A DNA stretch of 9,009 bases from a bacterium. Its GTDB lineage: Bacteria; BMS3Abin14. Position 1 is the first letter of the stretch. Each line of letters begins with the position of its first letter. Below the pieces are notes generated by a model that had not been told where the DNA came from, ran no database searches, and worked only from the letters and a program-made list of their open reading frames with translations. Both the position numbers and the translations under genes were made by a program. Where the stretch lies: positions 1 through 9,009 of the forward strand of contig JALHUC010000343.1 of NCBI GenBank assembly GCA_022865845.1, given 5' to 3'. Shown here piece by piece: positions 1 through 5,239 of this stretch.

Positions 1-140
1 CCGGCGAAAACGATGAGGGACATGAGAACGGTTGGAAACAACCCCATCCCCGCCTGGCGAGCCAGGATGGCATAGGCTGCTCCCATGGGGATATAGCCGA
101 TGACGATGGGGACGGCATCGGCAAGGGCGCGGCGGATCAT
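1..140 (-). CDS. azlC: AzlC-family branched-chain amino acid permease, N-terminal fragment (partial)
   Basis: Reading the minus strand from an ATG at 140, 46 codons stay open to the window edge, so only the N-terminus is present. The translation begins MIRRALADAVPIVIGYIPMG and continues with a stretch ending LMSLIVFA. The pattern of a short basic start, then PIVIGYIPxGxAYAILARQAG and a second hydrophobic segment, is what I recognise as the opening of AzlC. AzlC is the large membrane subunit that, with the small AzlD, exports branched-chain amino acids or their analogues. The gene has the same orientation as the lipid genes but is separated from them by a 228-bp repeat-rich gap, so it is probably a separate unit. 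No Shine-Dalgarno sequence is visible before the ATG. A missing azlD would be expected beyond the left edge. Confidence 0.75.
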   Translation of the reverse strand, partial: MIRRALADAVPIVIGYIPMGAAYAILARQAGMGLFPTVLMSLIVFA

Positions 141-159
141 GGTTTGTCGTGTCGAAGAT

Positions 160-187
160 AATCTCAAATCGCAGATCTCATATCTCA
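160..187. repeat. Four-unit heptamer array upstream of azlC
   Basis: Four consecutive 7-bp units of the form AATCTCA (variants AATCGCA, GATCTCA, TATCTCA), read on the plus strand. On the coding strand of azlC the unit reads TGAGATT. The array begins 20 bp upstream of the azlC start codon. No clear inverted partner is seen, only a short TTTGAG nearby at 194-199. Confidence 0.75.
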
Positions 188-198
188 AAATGCTTTGA

Positions 199-220
199 GT
201 GCACTTGTGCACCCGTGCAC
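199..220. repeat. Three GTGCAC palindromes at 8-bp spacing
   Basis: The palindrome GTGCAC occurs at 199, 207 and 215, giving an 8-bp period with variable 2-bp spacers. It sits next to the heptamer array at 160-187. It could be a degenerate repeat of the same general class or a small operator-like cluster; nothing decides between these. The rest of 221-300 shows no gene and only a degenerate CACCTCTGCGGTAAATTT segment. Confidence 0.5.
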
Positions 221-300
221 CAATATACTTGACCGTTTGTTTCCCTCAGCACCTCTGCGGTAAATTTGCTCTTGGCACTTATACACGAATTATGCCTAAT

Positions 301-328
301 CGCACCACGCACTCAGCACCTCGTACTG
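301..328. repeat. Degenerate four-unit heptamer array, left arm of an inverted pair
   Basis: Four 7-bp units, CGCACCA, CGCACTC, AGCACCT and CGTACTG, lie head to tail. They are partly complementary in inverted orientation to the TGGGTAC array at 339-366, with many positions pairing once G-U wobbles are allowed in the minus-strand RNA. The match is much less regular than in the other pairs in this window. Confidence 0.5.
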
Positions 329-338
329 GCTCTTCTCC

Positions 339-366
339 TGGGTACTGGGTACTGGGTACTGGGTAC
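339..366. repeat. Perfect TGGGTAC x4 heptamer array at the 3' end of the lipid kinase gene
   Basis: Four identical 7-bp units TGGGTAC (GTACCCA on the coding strand) end 2 bp from the stop codon of the lipid kinase gene at 369-371. Being exact, this array looks recently expanded or conserved, unlike its degenerate inverted partner at 301-328. It may form the stem of a 3' hairpin on the operon transcript; no U-tract typical of an intrinsic terminator follows. Confidence 0.85.
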
Positions 367-368
367 TT

Positions 369-968
369 CTAGGTCACAAAGGTCAGAAACATGCCCACTG
401 CAAGCGGTATCGTCAGGTTATCGTCGAAAGGTCTGGGCAGTGCTTCCGCCAGGGTCCCGATGAGAGCAGCTGAAAAAAGGACGATCCAGCCAAATCCGAA
501 CACCTCCGGCCAGACACGTGCCAGTATGGCATAACCTATAAAACTTGCCGACAGACAGGCGAGGCTCCCCTCAAGGGTTTTCCCTTTAAAAGAGATCCTG
601 CCTACCGATTTTCCCACTATGAGCCCGGCCCGATCACCGAAGATAAGGGGGACCAGGGCAGCCAGGGCAACCGCCGGATGAAAAAAGAGAAACGAGAGAA
701 ACACCCCGCCTGTGAATGCCGGTGCCCCGGTAAGGCCCTTCTCCTCATTGGGACGCATGAACGGTCCGATCAGGGTCTTCGCCAAGGCGTTCACCCGGGG
801 GACAAGCAGACGAAGCCCCTCCGATACGAGGGCCGCGGCAAATATCGCACCAAGCAGTAACTTGTTCACGGGAGGGTGAATGAAAAATCCGATCCAGGCC
901 AGGAACAAACCGCCCAGGATGTGAAAGAATGTTCTGGGGATCTCGGAACGGATATCAGCGAACGCCAT
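369..968 (-). CDS. Dolichol kinase/CTP-dependent lipid kinase family membrane protein
   Basis: A 199-residue, highly hydrophobic protein with several predicted membrane segments (roughly 15-30, 37-55, 85-110, 136-152, 160-176, 186-199). Residues 111-135 carry the hallmark of the SEC59/dolichol kinase and phosphatidate cytidylyltransferase-like superfamily: GD at 111-112, GK..GR around 119-124, then FKGKTLEGS at 127-135. A second conserved block follows, E175 and FDDNLTIPL at 181-189. Characterised relatives use CTP to phosphorylate lipid alcohols (dolichol, diacylglycerol, phytol). The ATG at 968 is chosen because it lies one base after the stop of the acyltransferase gene; a longer reading from 1040 would overlap that gene by 71 bp and add a non-family-like N-terminus. 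It is last in the ceramide-type operon, which suggests a ceramide or sphingoid-base kinase. That substrate is inference; polyprenol or diacylglycerol kinase remains possible. Confidence 0.85.
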   Translation of the reverse strand: MAFADIRSEIPRTFFHILGGLFLAWIGFFIHPPVNKLLLGAIFAAALVSEGLRLLVPRVNALAKTLIGPFMRPNEEKGLTGAPAFTGGVFLSFLFFHPAVALAALVPLIFGDRAGLIVGKSVGRISFKGKTLEGSLACLSASFIGYAILARVWPEVFGFGWIVLFSAALIGTLAEALPRPFDDNLTIPLAVGMFLTFVT

Positions 969-969
969 G

Positions 970-2097
970 TCAGGTTGCCAGTTGCTTTTCGTAGATCCTG
1001 TATGTTTTGTAGTGCTCGGCGGAAAAAGCCCGGGTGGCACCGTCGATCATCGGCTGGTTGTCCTCAAGGATCCAGGAGAGCTCACCATACCTGTAGTTCA
1101 TGTCTATCCCGCCCTGCCACGTCATGGCGAACAGGAGAGACTCGATACCCCGCTTGCGGAACTTCTCTCTCACCCCGATTGTCAGGCAGCGTCCACTCCT
1201 GATCCTCTTCCCGGCGCGAAGTGCCTTCATGGTCCTGAAGGGGTTTAAGATCGTGCCGTTAAGGATCTTCAGGACGTTGTTGTAATCCGGAAGTCCCATG
1301 ACAAAACCGGCCGGTTCATCGTCGACAAAAGCCAGATTGACCAGGCTGGGGATCACCAGGGGCTTTAATTTTTGTGCCATGTGGTTGATCTCCGCATCCG
1401 TCATGGGGATAAAACCCCAGTTCTTCTCCCACGCTTCGTTGTAAACCTGTCTGACAACCTCGAGTTCAGCGTCGAACCGACTCTTATCCAAAGGCCTGAC
1501 CACAAGGCCCGGCTCTCTTGCCTTGACCTTTTGAACGATCCTCACGAGACGGTTCGGCAGTTCCCGGCCCACGTGGTACCAGTAGGCATAAAGATCCTTG
1601 GCTTTTCCATAACCCGCGCGTTCGAGAAGCTCCCTGTAGTAAGGTGGGTTGTAGGTCATCATGACAAAAGGAGGTGAAAGGAAGTTTTCAACCAGCAGCC
1701 CGCACTCCTCATTTGTGCTGGGGTTGACCGGACCCAGAACCATGTCCATACCCTTCTCCCGAATCCATTTCTCCCCCTCCGAGAACAGGGCATCTGCCGT
1801 TTTCTGATCGTCAACCGACTCGAAAAAACCGAAGAACCCGGTCTTCTGCGAGTGAAAGTCATTGTGCCTGTGGTTAATGATTGCGGCAATGCGGCCGACA
1901 GGCACACCATCTTCGATGGCCAGGAACAGTTTGCGTTCAGCGTGACCATAGAATGGGTGCTTGAGGGACAGGAGCTCACGAACATCACTTTTGAGCGGAG
2001 GCACCCAGTAAGGGTCGTCCCGGTAGATGGACCAGGGAAAGTTGATGAACTGCTTAAGCTCGCGCCCTGAATCGACGGGGATGACTTGGAAAGTCAT
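970..2097 (-). CDS. bcerS: YghO-type GNAT N-acyltransferase, probable bacterial ceramide synthase
   Basis: A 375-residue soluble protein with no signal peptide. The N-terminal third has the family opening around FPWSIYRDDPYWVPPL (20-35) and HPFYGHAERKLFLA (47-60), followed by VGRIAAIINHRHN. The middle has GPVNPSTNEECGLLV (122-136). A C-terminal GNAT fold carries the acyl-CoA loop VREKFRKRGIESLL (309-322) and ends SAEHYKTYRIYEKQL. This is the YghO-like GNAT group to which the Caulobacter ceramide synthase bCerS belongs; that enzyme N-acylates the Spt product. It sits between the spt-like gene and the lipid kinase gene, overlapping neither. The ATG at 2097 is supported by family N-termini, but its Shine-Dalgarno is weak and falls in a heptamer repeat arm. 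Assignment to ceramide synthesis rests on family plus neighbours; other GNAT acyl transfers are possible. Confidence 0.85.
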   Translation of the reverse strand: MTFQVIPVDSGRELKQFINFPWSIYRDDPYWVPPLKSDVRELLSLKHPFYGHAERKLFLAIEDGVPVGRIAAIINHRHNDFHSQKTGFFGFFESVDDQKTADALFSEGEKWIREKGMDMVLGPVNPSTNEECGLLVENFLSPPFVMMTYNPPYYRELLERAGYGKAKDLYAYWYHVGRELPNRLVRIVQKVKAREPGLVVRPLDKSRFDAELEVVRQVYNEAWEKNWGFIPMTDAEINHMAQKLKPLVIPSLVNLAFVDDEPAGFVMGLPDYNNVLKILNGTILNPFRTMKALRAGKRIRSGRCLTIGVREKFRKRGIESLLFAMTWQGGIDMNYRYGELSWILEDNQPMIDGATRAFSAEHYKTYRIYEKQLAT

Positions 2098-2102
2098 GAC
2101 GC

Positions 2103-2130
2103 GATCCCAGATTCCGGATTCCAGATTCCA
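2103..2130. repeat. Four-unit heptamer array next to the bcerS start, one arm of an inverted pair
   Basis: Four 7-bp units, GATCCCA, GATTCCG, GATTCCA and GATTCCA on the plus strand, lie 5 bp upstream of the acyltransferase ATG. Read on the coding strand they become TGGAATC-type units, inverted relative to the array at 2185-2212. The two arms could form a stem of about 28 bp around a 54-nt loop in the intergenic RNA, placing the ribosome-binding region of bcerS at the foot of the stem. Confidence 0.85.
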
Positions 2131-2184
2131 AACAGCAAATTCAAAAAGTGGAACCAGATCATATTAGCCATGGCTTCCTTTGTC

Positions 2185-2212
2185 TGGAATTTGGAATATG
2201 GAATTTGGAATT
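2185..2212. repeat. TGGAATT x4 heptamer array at the 3' end of spt, second arm
   Basis: Four 7-bp units TGGAATT (third-to-left unit TGGAATA), with a degenerate fifth unit AGGATTG at 2213-2219 running up to the spt stop codon at 2221-2223. It is inverted relative to 2103-2130, and each unit pairs with GATTCCA-type units. Confidence 0.85.
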
Positions 2213-2220
2213 AGGATTGA

Positions 2221-3402
2221 TTAGCTAATCAATCCTAACTGTTTCCCAACCTTGACAAACGCTTCAAGCACTCTGTCCAGGTGCTCATCAGTGTGCGTGG
2301 CCATGTAGCTTGTCCGCATCAAGGCTCTGCCTGGCGGAGTGGCGGGGTTCACCACCGGATTAGCGAAAACACCCTCCTCTTGCAGCATGAGCGCCATCTT
2401 GAAGGCCAGCATGTCCTCCTTTACGACCACGGGAATGATTGGGGAAGCCGCGTCACCGATGTCAAATCCGTAGGATTTAAAACCCTCCATCATCTTGTTG
2501 GTGTTGTACCAGAGTCTCTCTCGCCGTTCGGGCTCCTGGTCTATGATATCCAGGGCTGTGCTCACGGCAGCTACAAGTGCCGGCGCCAGGCTGGCCGAGA
2601 ATATCATGGACCTGCTGACATGTTTTAAATACTTGATGATATCCGCAGAGGCCACCACAAACCCCCCAATGGTGCCAAGGGACTTGCTGTAGGTTCCCAT
2701 GATGATATCCACATCGTCCTCTACCCCGAAATGTTCCGCCGTACCGCGCCCTGTTTCGCCGAGTACTCCCACACCGTGGGCATCGTCCACCATGATCCCG
2801 AAATCGTGTTTCCGACGCAGGGCTATGATCTCATCAACGGGGCTGATATCACCCTCCATGGAAAAAACACCGTCCACTACGATCATCTTGTTTTTGTCCC
2901 TCGTCCCCTCCAGAACCCTGTCCAGGTCTTCCATATCGTTGTGGTTGAACTTCTTAACCTCCCCGTTGCTCAGCCTCAAGCCGTCCACAATAGAAGCGTG
3001 ATTGAGCCGGTCGCTTATTGCAACATCTCCCCGACCAACTACTGCAGACAATACCCCGAGGTTCGTCTGATAGCCGGTGGCGTAAACCAGGGCGCCTTCT
3101 TTTCTGAAGAACCGGGCCAGCTTTTCCTCCAGCTTGACGTGGATGTCCAGAGTACCGTTGAGGAAGCGGGAACCGGCGCACCCGGTACCATATTTCCTGA
3201 TGGCCTCGATAGCCGCTTCCTTGACCCTGGGGTGGGAAGTAAGTCCGAGGTAGTTATTGGATCCGACCATGATCACTTCCCGGCCGCCCATCATGACCAC
3301 CGGGTCCTGCTGGGACTCGATCATCCTGAAGTAGGGGTACACCCCGGCTTCAATGACCTTATCCGCATCCCTGTAGTTAGTGCACTTGTCGAAGATTCCC
3401 AA
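2221..3402 (-). CDS. spt: Serine palmitoyltransferase-like alpha-oxoamine synthase
   Basis: A 393-residue PLP enzyme, full length for the alpha-oxoamine synthase family. Visible landmarks are GSNNYLGL (47-54), GSRFLNGT (77-84), the PLP-stacking histidine H135 in NHASIVDG, D206 and H209 in VDDAHG, the Schiff-base lysine K240 in MGTYSKSLGT, and the C-terminal NPATPPG at 352-358. The PATPPG stretch and SK rather than GK at the lysine favour serine palmitoyltransferase over 2-amino-3-ketobutyrate CoA ligase or BioF. The reaction would condense L-serine with a long-chain acyl thioester to 3-ketosphinganine in the cytosol. The start is TTG: an in-frame TAA lies 18 bp upstream, a purine-rich Shine-Dalgarno sits 6 bp before it, and the resulting MGIFDKC N-terminus is family-like. 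It follows cerR by 75 bp. No acyl carrier protein gene is present. Confidence 0.88.
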   Translation of the reverse strand: MGIFDKCTNYRDADKVIEAGVYPYFRMIESQQDPVVMMGGREVIMVGSNNYLGLTSHPRVKEAAIEAIRKYGTGCAGSRFLNGTLDIHVKLEEKLARFFRKEGALVYATGYQTNLGVLSAVVGRGDVAISDRLNHASIVDGLRLSNGEVKKFNHNDMEDLDRVLEGTRDKNKMIVVDGVFSMEGDISPVDEIIALRRKHDFGIMVDDAHGVGVLGETGRGTAEHFGVEDDVDIIMGTYSKSLGTIGGFVVASADIIKYLKHVSRSMIFSASLAPALVAAVSTALDIIDQEPERRERLWYNTNKMMEGFKSYGFDIGDAASPIIPVVVKEDMLAFKMALMLQEEGVFANPVVNPATPPGRALMRTSYMATHTDEHLDRVLEAFVKVGKQLGLIS

Positions 3403-3408
3403 TTCGTT

Positions 3409-3418
3409 CCCCTTCCTT
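3409..3418 (-). promoter_or_regulatory. Ribosome binding site deciding the TTG start of spt
   Basis: On the minus strand the sequence AAGGAAGGGG lies 6 nt before the TTG at 3402-3400. With an in-frame stop just upstream and no ATG or GTG nearby, it fixes the unusual TTG start. Confidence 0.7.
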
Positions 3419-3477
3419 TATTTCATCCTGGCAGAAACATCCGTCGAGTCTTTTTAGGAGTCCATCATATAATAGGG

Positions 3478-4467
3478 TCACAACCACCCCTGCTCTCTAT
3501 ACCACTTTGCTGTACCATAAAGACCATCTGCAAAGTCCACATCGGCCTCAAAAACGATCTCTCTTTGAGCCTTTTCCCAGGCGCAGACCAACCATGTGGC
3601 CGTAAGTTCATTGACCTTGTCCCGGTTGAAGACCGGCATGTTTCCTGTAATTCGCCCCCATGTTTCCGACATCGTCGCGGCTGCTTTAAGCATCGGCACT
3701 GGTACCCTGAGAGTCCTCACCTTGCGTCCAAATGCATGGCCGAAAAGTTGAGGAAAGTCGCGTGCATTCACCGGCGTAGGGTGGGTCAGGAAATAGGTTT
3801 CCCCTGCCCGCCCCTTTTCCGCCGCACTAATAACCCCTCTGACCAGATCCTCCACATGGATGACGCTGATCCTGGACTCAGGGTTAAACACCGGAAAGAT
3901 CCCCATCGATGCCAACTTAAACAGAGGGAACATCTCCCGATTCCGTGGTCCATAAACTGCGGGAGGTCGAACCACAACCAGGGGCAAGGGACCCAATTCC
4001 GAAAGGATCCGCTCACCCTCCAGCTTGCTCCGCCCGTAATCTGTGACCGGATGAGGAACACGGTTCTCAGTCACCACTTCATCAAAACGTCCTGGCCCAA
4101 TAGCCGCGAGGCTGGACATATAGATAAAAACTTCCGGCGGATGGGGAGCCGACAGAGAAGCTGCCGCAACCGATCTGCATCCTTCTGCGTTTATCTTTCG
4201 ATAGGTTTCTCTGGACCCGGCCGCCGTCACGCCTGCAAGGTGAAAAACCGCATCTGTACCTGACGCGGCCTCCCGGATAAGCGAATGGGAGCTGAGGTCG
4301 CCTTCGATGACGTTGACGGACTGCCCCTGAAGCCACTTGAGTCTGGAACGATCCCTTACCAGACACCGTACCTCGCAGCCCCTCTGAAGAAGGTGACCTA
4401 CCAGGTGGCTCCCGATGAAACCCGTCCCCCCAGTGACAAAGCAAGTGCGGATTTCCCGGGAAGGCAT
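3478..4467 (-). CDS. cerR: NAD(P)-dependent epimerase/dehydratase-family reductase, probable ceramide reductase
   Basis: An extended short-chain dehydrogenase/reductase of 329 residues from the ATG at 4467. The Rossmann dinucleotide motif VTGGTGFIGSH is at 11-21, D57 follows at the end of a beta strand, HLAGVTAAG is at 76-84, serines at 118-119 are in the catalytic position, and the catalytic pair is Y144 and K148 in DYGRSK. PPAVYGPRN and the later HVEDLVRG also fit the NAD-dependent epimerase group. In Caulobacter a protein of this group, CerR, reduces the 3-keto group of the acylated sphingoid intermediate; here it is first in an operon with spt-like and bCerS-like genes, which supports that role. 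A GTG at 4482 would add five residues but has no Shine-Dalgarno, and it falls upstream of the predicted transcription start. A sugar epimerase role is unlikely given the neighbours but not excluded. Confidence 0.82.
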   Translation of the reverse strand: MPSREIRTCFVTGGTGFIGSHLVGHLLQRGCEVRCLVRDRSRLKWLQGQSVNVIEGDLSSHSLIREAASGTDAVFHLAGVTAAGSRETYRKINAEGCRSVAAASLSAPHPPEVFIYMSSLAAIGPGRFDEVVTENRVPHPVTDYGRSKLEGERILSELGPLPLVVVRPPAVYGPRNREMFPLFKLASMGIFPVFNPESRISVIHVEDLVRGVISAAEKGRAGETYFLTHPTPVNARDFPQLFGHAFGRKVRTLRVPVPMLKAAATMSETWGRITGNMPVFNRDKVNELTATWLVCAWEKAQREIVFEADVDFADGLYGTAKWYREQGWL

Positions 4468-4473
4468 ACAAAA

Positions 4474-4502
4474 ATTTAACACATGGGGGAAGATATGGTC
4501 AA
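4474..4502 (-). promoter_or_regulatory. Sigma70-type promoter of the ceramide operon, predicted leaderless
   Basis: On the minus strand TTGACC (4502-4497) and TTAAAT (4479-4474) are separated by exactly 17 bp. The usual distance from the -10 box puts the transcription start at 4467, the A of the cerR ATG. There is no Shine-Dalgarno upstream of that ATG, which fits a leaderless message. No Fur box overlaps it. Confidence 0.55.
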
Positions 4503-4508
4503 TGAGAG

Positions 4509-4564
4509 GATCGGTGATCGGTGATCGGTGATCAGTGATCGGTGATCGGTGATCGGTGATCGGT
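4509..4564. repeat. GATCGGT x8 heptamer array
   Basis: Eight tandem 7-bp units GATCGGT, with the fourth unit changed to GATCAGT, begin 6 bp upstream of the -35 box of the ceramide operon promoter. It ends in GAAA, exactly as the array at 8971-9005 does. It is inverted relative to the GATTACC-type arrays at 4643-4708: GGTGATC pairs with GATTACC over all seven positions if one G-U wobble is allowed. Confidence 0.92.
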
Positions 4565-4573
4565 GAAAGCGTT

Positions 4574-4590
4574 AAACCTAGGTTAGGTTT
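4574..4590. other. Perfect 7-bp inverted repeat, AAACCTA/TAGGTTT
   Basis: Seven-base arms separated by the 3-nt loop GGT. The dyad lies between the divergent promoters of cerR and fur, so it is more likely an operator-like site or repeat relic than a terminator: no T-run follows on either strand. Confidence 0.5.
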
Positions 4591-4611
4591 GTCAAGTACG
4601 GTGGGACAAAC
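4587..4611. other. Perfect 7-bp inverted repeat, GTTTGTC/GACAAAC
   Basis: Seven-base arms around an 11-nt spacer. It shares the four bases at 4587-4590 with the dyad at 4574-4590, so the two hairpins exclude each other. It could be an operator, or the end of a decayed mobile element; I do not recognise which. Confidence 0.45.
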
Positions 4612-4642
4612 AATTTGGGAGGTTTTGAGGTCTGCTGTTACT

Positions 4643-4708
4643 GATCACAGATTACTGATTACCGATTACGGTTTTTCCCTGATTACGGATTACTGATTAC
4701 CGAATACC
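4643..4708. repeat. Two four-unit GATTACN heptamer arrays, inverted to the GATCGGT array
   Basis: Units 4643-4670 (GATCACA, GATTACT, GATTACC, GATTACG) and 4681-4708 (GATTACG, GATTACT, GATTACC, GAATACC) are each 28 bp and are separated by the 10-bp spacer GTTTTTCCCT. Together they give eight units, matching the eight inverted units at 4509-4564. The right array ends 10 bp before the -35 box of fur. Confidence 0.9.
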
Positions 4709-4718
4709 GGCATTACAC

Positions 4719-4746
4719 TTGACAGCACCGTTCCAAGGTGTTAAAT
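4719..4746 (+). promoter_or_regulatory. Sigma70-type promoter of fur
   Basis: A consensus TTGACA (4719-4724), a 16-bp spacer and TTAAAT (4741-4746). The expected start near 4753 places the Fur box at 4755-4773 on the transcription start, where bound Fur would block RNA polymerase. Confidence 0.6.
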
Positions 4747-4754
4747 CATGAGCT

Positions 4755-4773
4755 GATAATGATTCTCATTTGC
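4755..4773. promoter_or_regulatory. Fur box 1, in front of fur
   Basis: GATAATGATTCTCATTTGC matches 15 of 19 positions of the classical Fur consensus GATAATGATAATCATTATC. It lies between the fur -10 box and the ribosome binding site, which indicates autoregulation. Confidence 0.85.
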
Positions 4774-4779
4774 AGGAGG
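4774..4779 (+). promoter_or_regulatory. Shine-Dalgarno AGGAGG of fur
   Basis: A perfect AGGAGG directly abuts the Fur box and lies only 3 nt before the GTG at 4783, closer than usual. The next possible in-frame start with family support is not evident, so the GTG is preferred with some reserve. Confidence 0.6.
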
Positions 4780-4782
4780 TAT

Positions 4783-5208
4783 GTGATAACACACCGCAAC
4801 AGGCTTACAGAGCACCTCAACAAAAAGGGACTCAAGATGACTCCCCAGAGAGGAGTTATCCTGGACCGGTTTTTGGACGTGGAGGGTCACCTTTCGGCAG
4901 AGGAGCTATACCATCTTGTCAGACAATCGGACCCAGCCATCGGCCAGGCCACCGTCTACAGGACCGTCAAGCTTCTGGCTGAGGCTGGTATTGCTAAAAC
5001 AGTGGATTTCGGCGACGGCGTGGCAAGATACGAACCCAGGTTCGGAACATCTCATCATGACCACCTTGTGTGCAAAAAGTGTCGACGCCAGGTGGAGTTC
5101 GTGGATCCTGAGATCGAGGGGCTCCAGGAAAAACAGGCCAGGATCCACGGTTTCAACCTGATCTCACACCGAATGGTTCTTTTCGGGATCTGCCCTGACT
5201 GCAGCTAG
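4783..5208 (+). CDS. fur: Fur-family ferric uptake regulator
   Basis: A 141-residue protein from the GTG at 4783, the usual Fur length. It has an N-terminal winged helix with GLKMTPQR and the recognition segment ATVYRTVKLLAEAG, then a metal-binding dimerisation domain with HHDHLVCKKC, the EF pair in VEFVD, a conserved H near HRMVLFGIC, and a second CxxC in CPDC, so structural zinc is expected. With Fe2+ it would bind the two Fur boxes seen at 4755 and 5240 and repress itself and the iron importer. The neighbourhood favours Fur over Zur or PerR, which share the fold. ATG at 4759 would give eight extra residues, MILICRRY, and lies inside the Fur box; GTG at 4738 overlaps the -10 box. It is divergent from the ceramide operon. 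Confidence 0.9.
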   Translation: MITHRNRLTEHLNKKGLKMTPQRGVILDRFLDVEGHLSAEELYHLVRQSDPAIGQATVYRTVKLLAEAGIAKTVDFGDGVARYEPRFGTSHHDHLVCKKCRRQVEFVDPEIEGLQEKQARIHGFNLISHRMVLFGICPDCS

Positions 5209-5239
5209 CAGCCAAGAACCTTTTTTTTGCTTTAAGGTT

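Noticed and set aside
141..200. Promoter for azlC
   Set aside because: TTGAGA-like hexamers recur because of the heptamer repeat, and no correctly spaced -10 box can be chosen with confidence.
969..1040. Longer N-terminus of the lipid kinase starting at 1040
   Set aside because: It would overlap the acyltransferase coding sequence by 71 bp and add a proline/lysine-rich 24-residue leader not typical of the family; the ATG at 968 fits the neighbouring stop.
2731..4263. A 510-codon open frame on the plus strand opposite spt and cerR
   Set aside because: It is antisense to two genes with clear conserved motifs on the minus strand, has low-complexity, cysteine/histidine/arginine-rich composition and shows no recognisable domain.
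4468..4508. Fur box at the cerR promoter
   Set aside because: No stretch here resembles the 19-bp Fur consensus; the nearest box is at 4755-4773 and belongs to fur.
4509..4708. Possible CRISPR array
   Set aside because: Units are 7 bp and contiguous, with no unique spacers of 25-40 bp and no cas genes nearby.
5199..5239. Intrinsic terminator after fur (T8 run at 5221-5228)
   Set aside because: No stable GC-rich stem directly precedes the T-run. The AACCTT/AAGGTT dyad at 5217-5239 encloses the T-run instead of preceding it and runs up to the Fur box.
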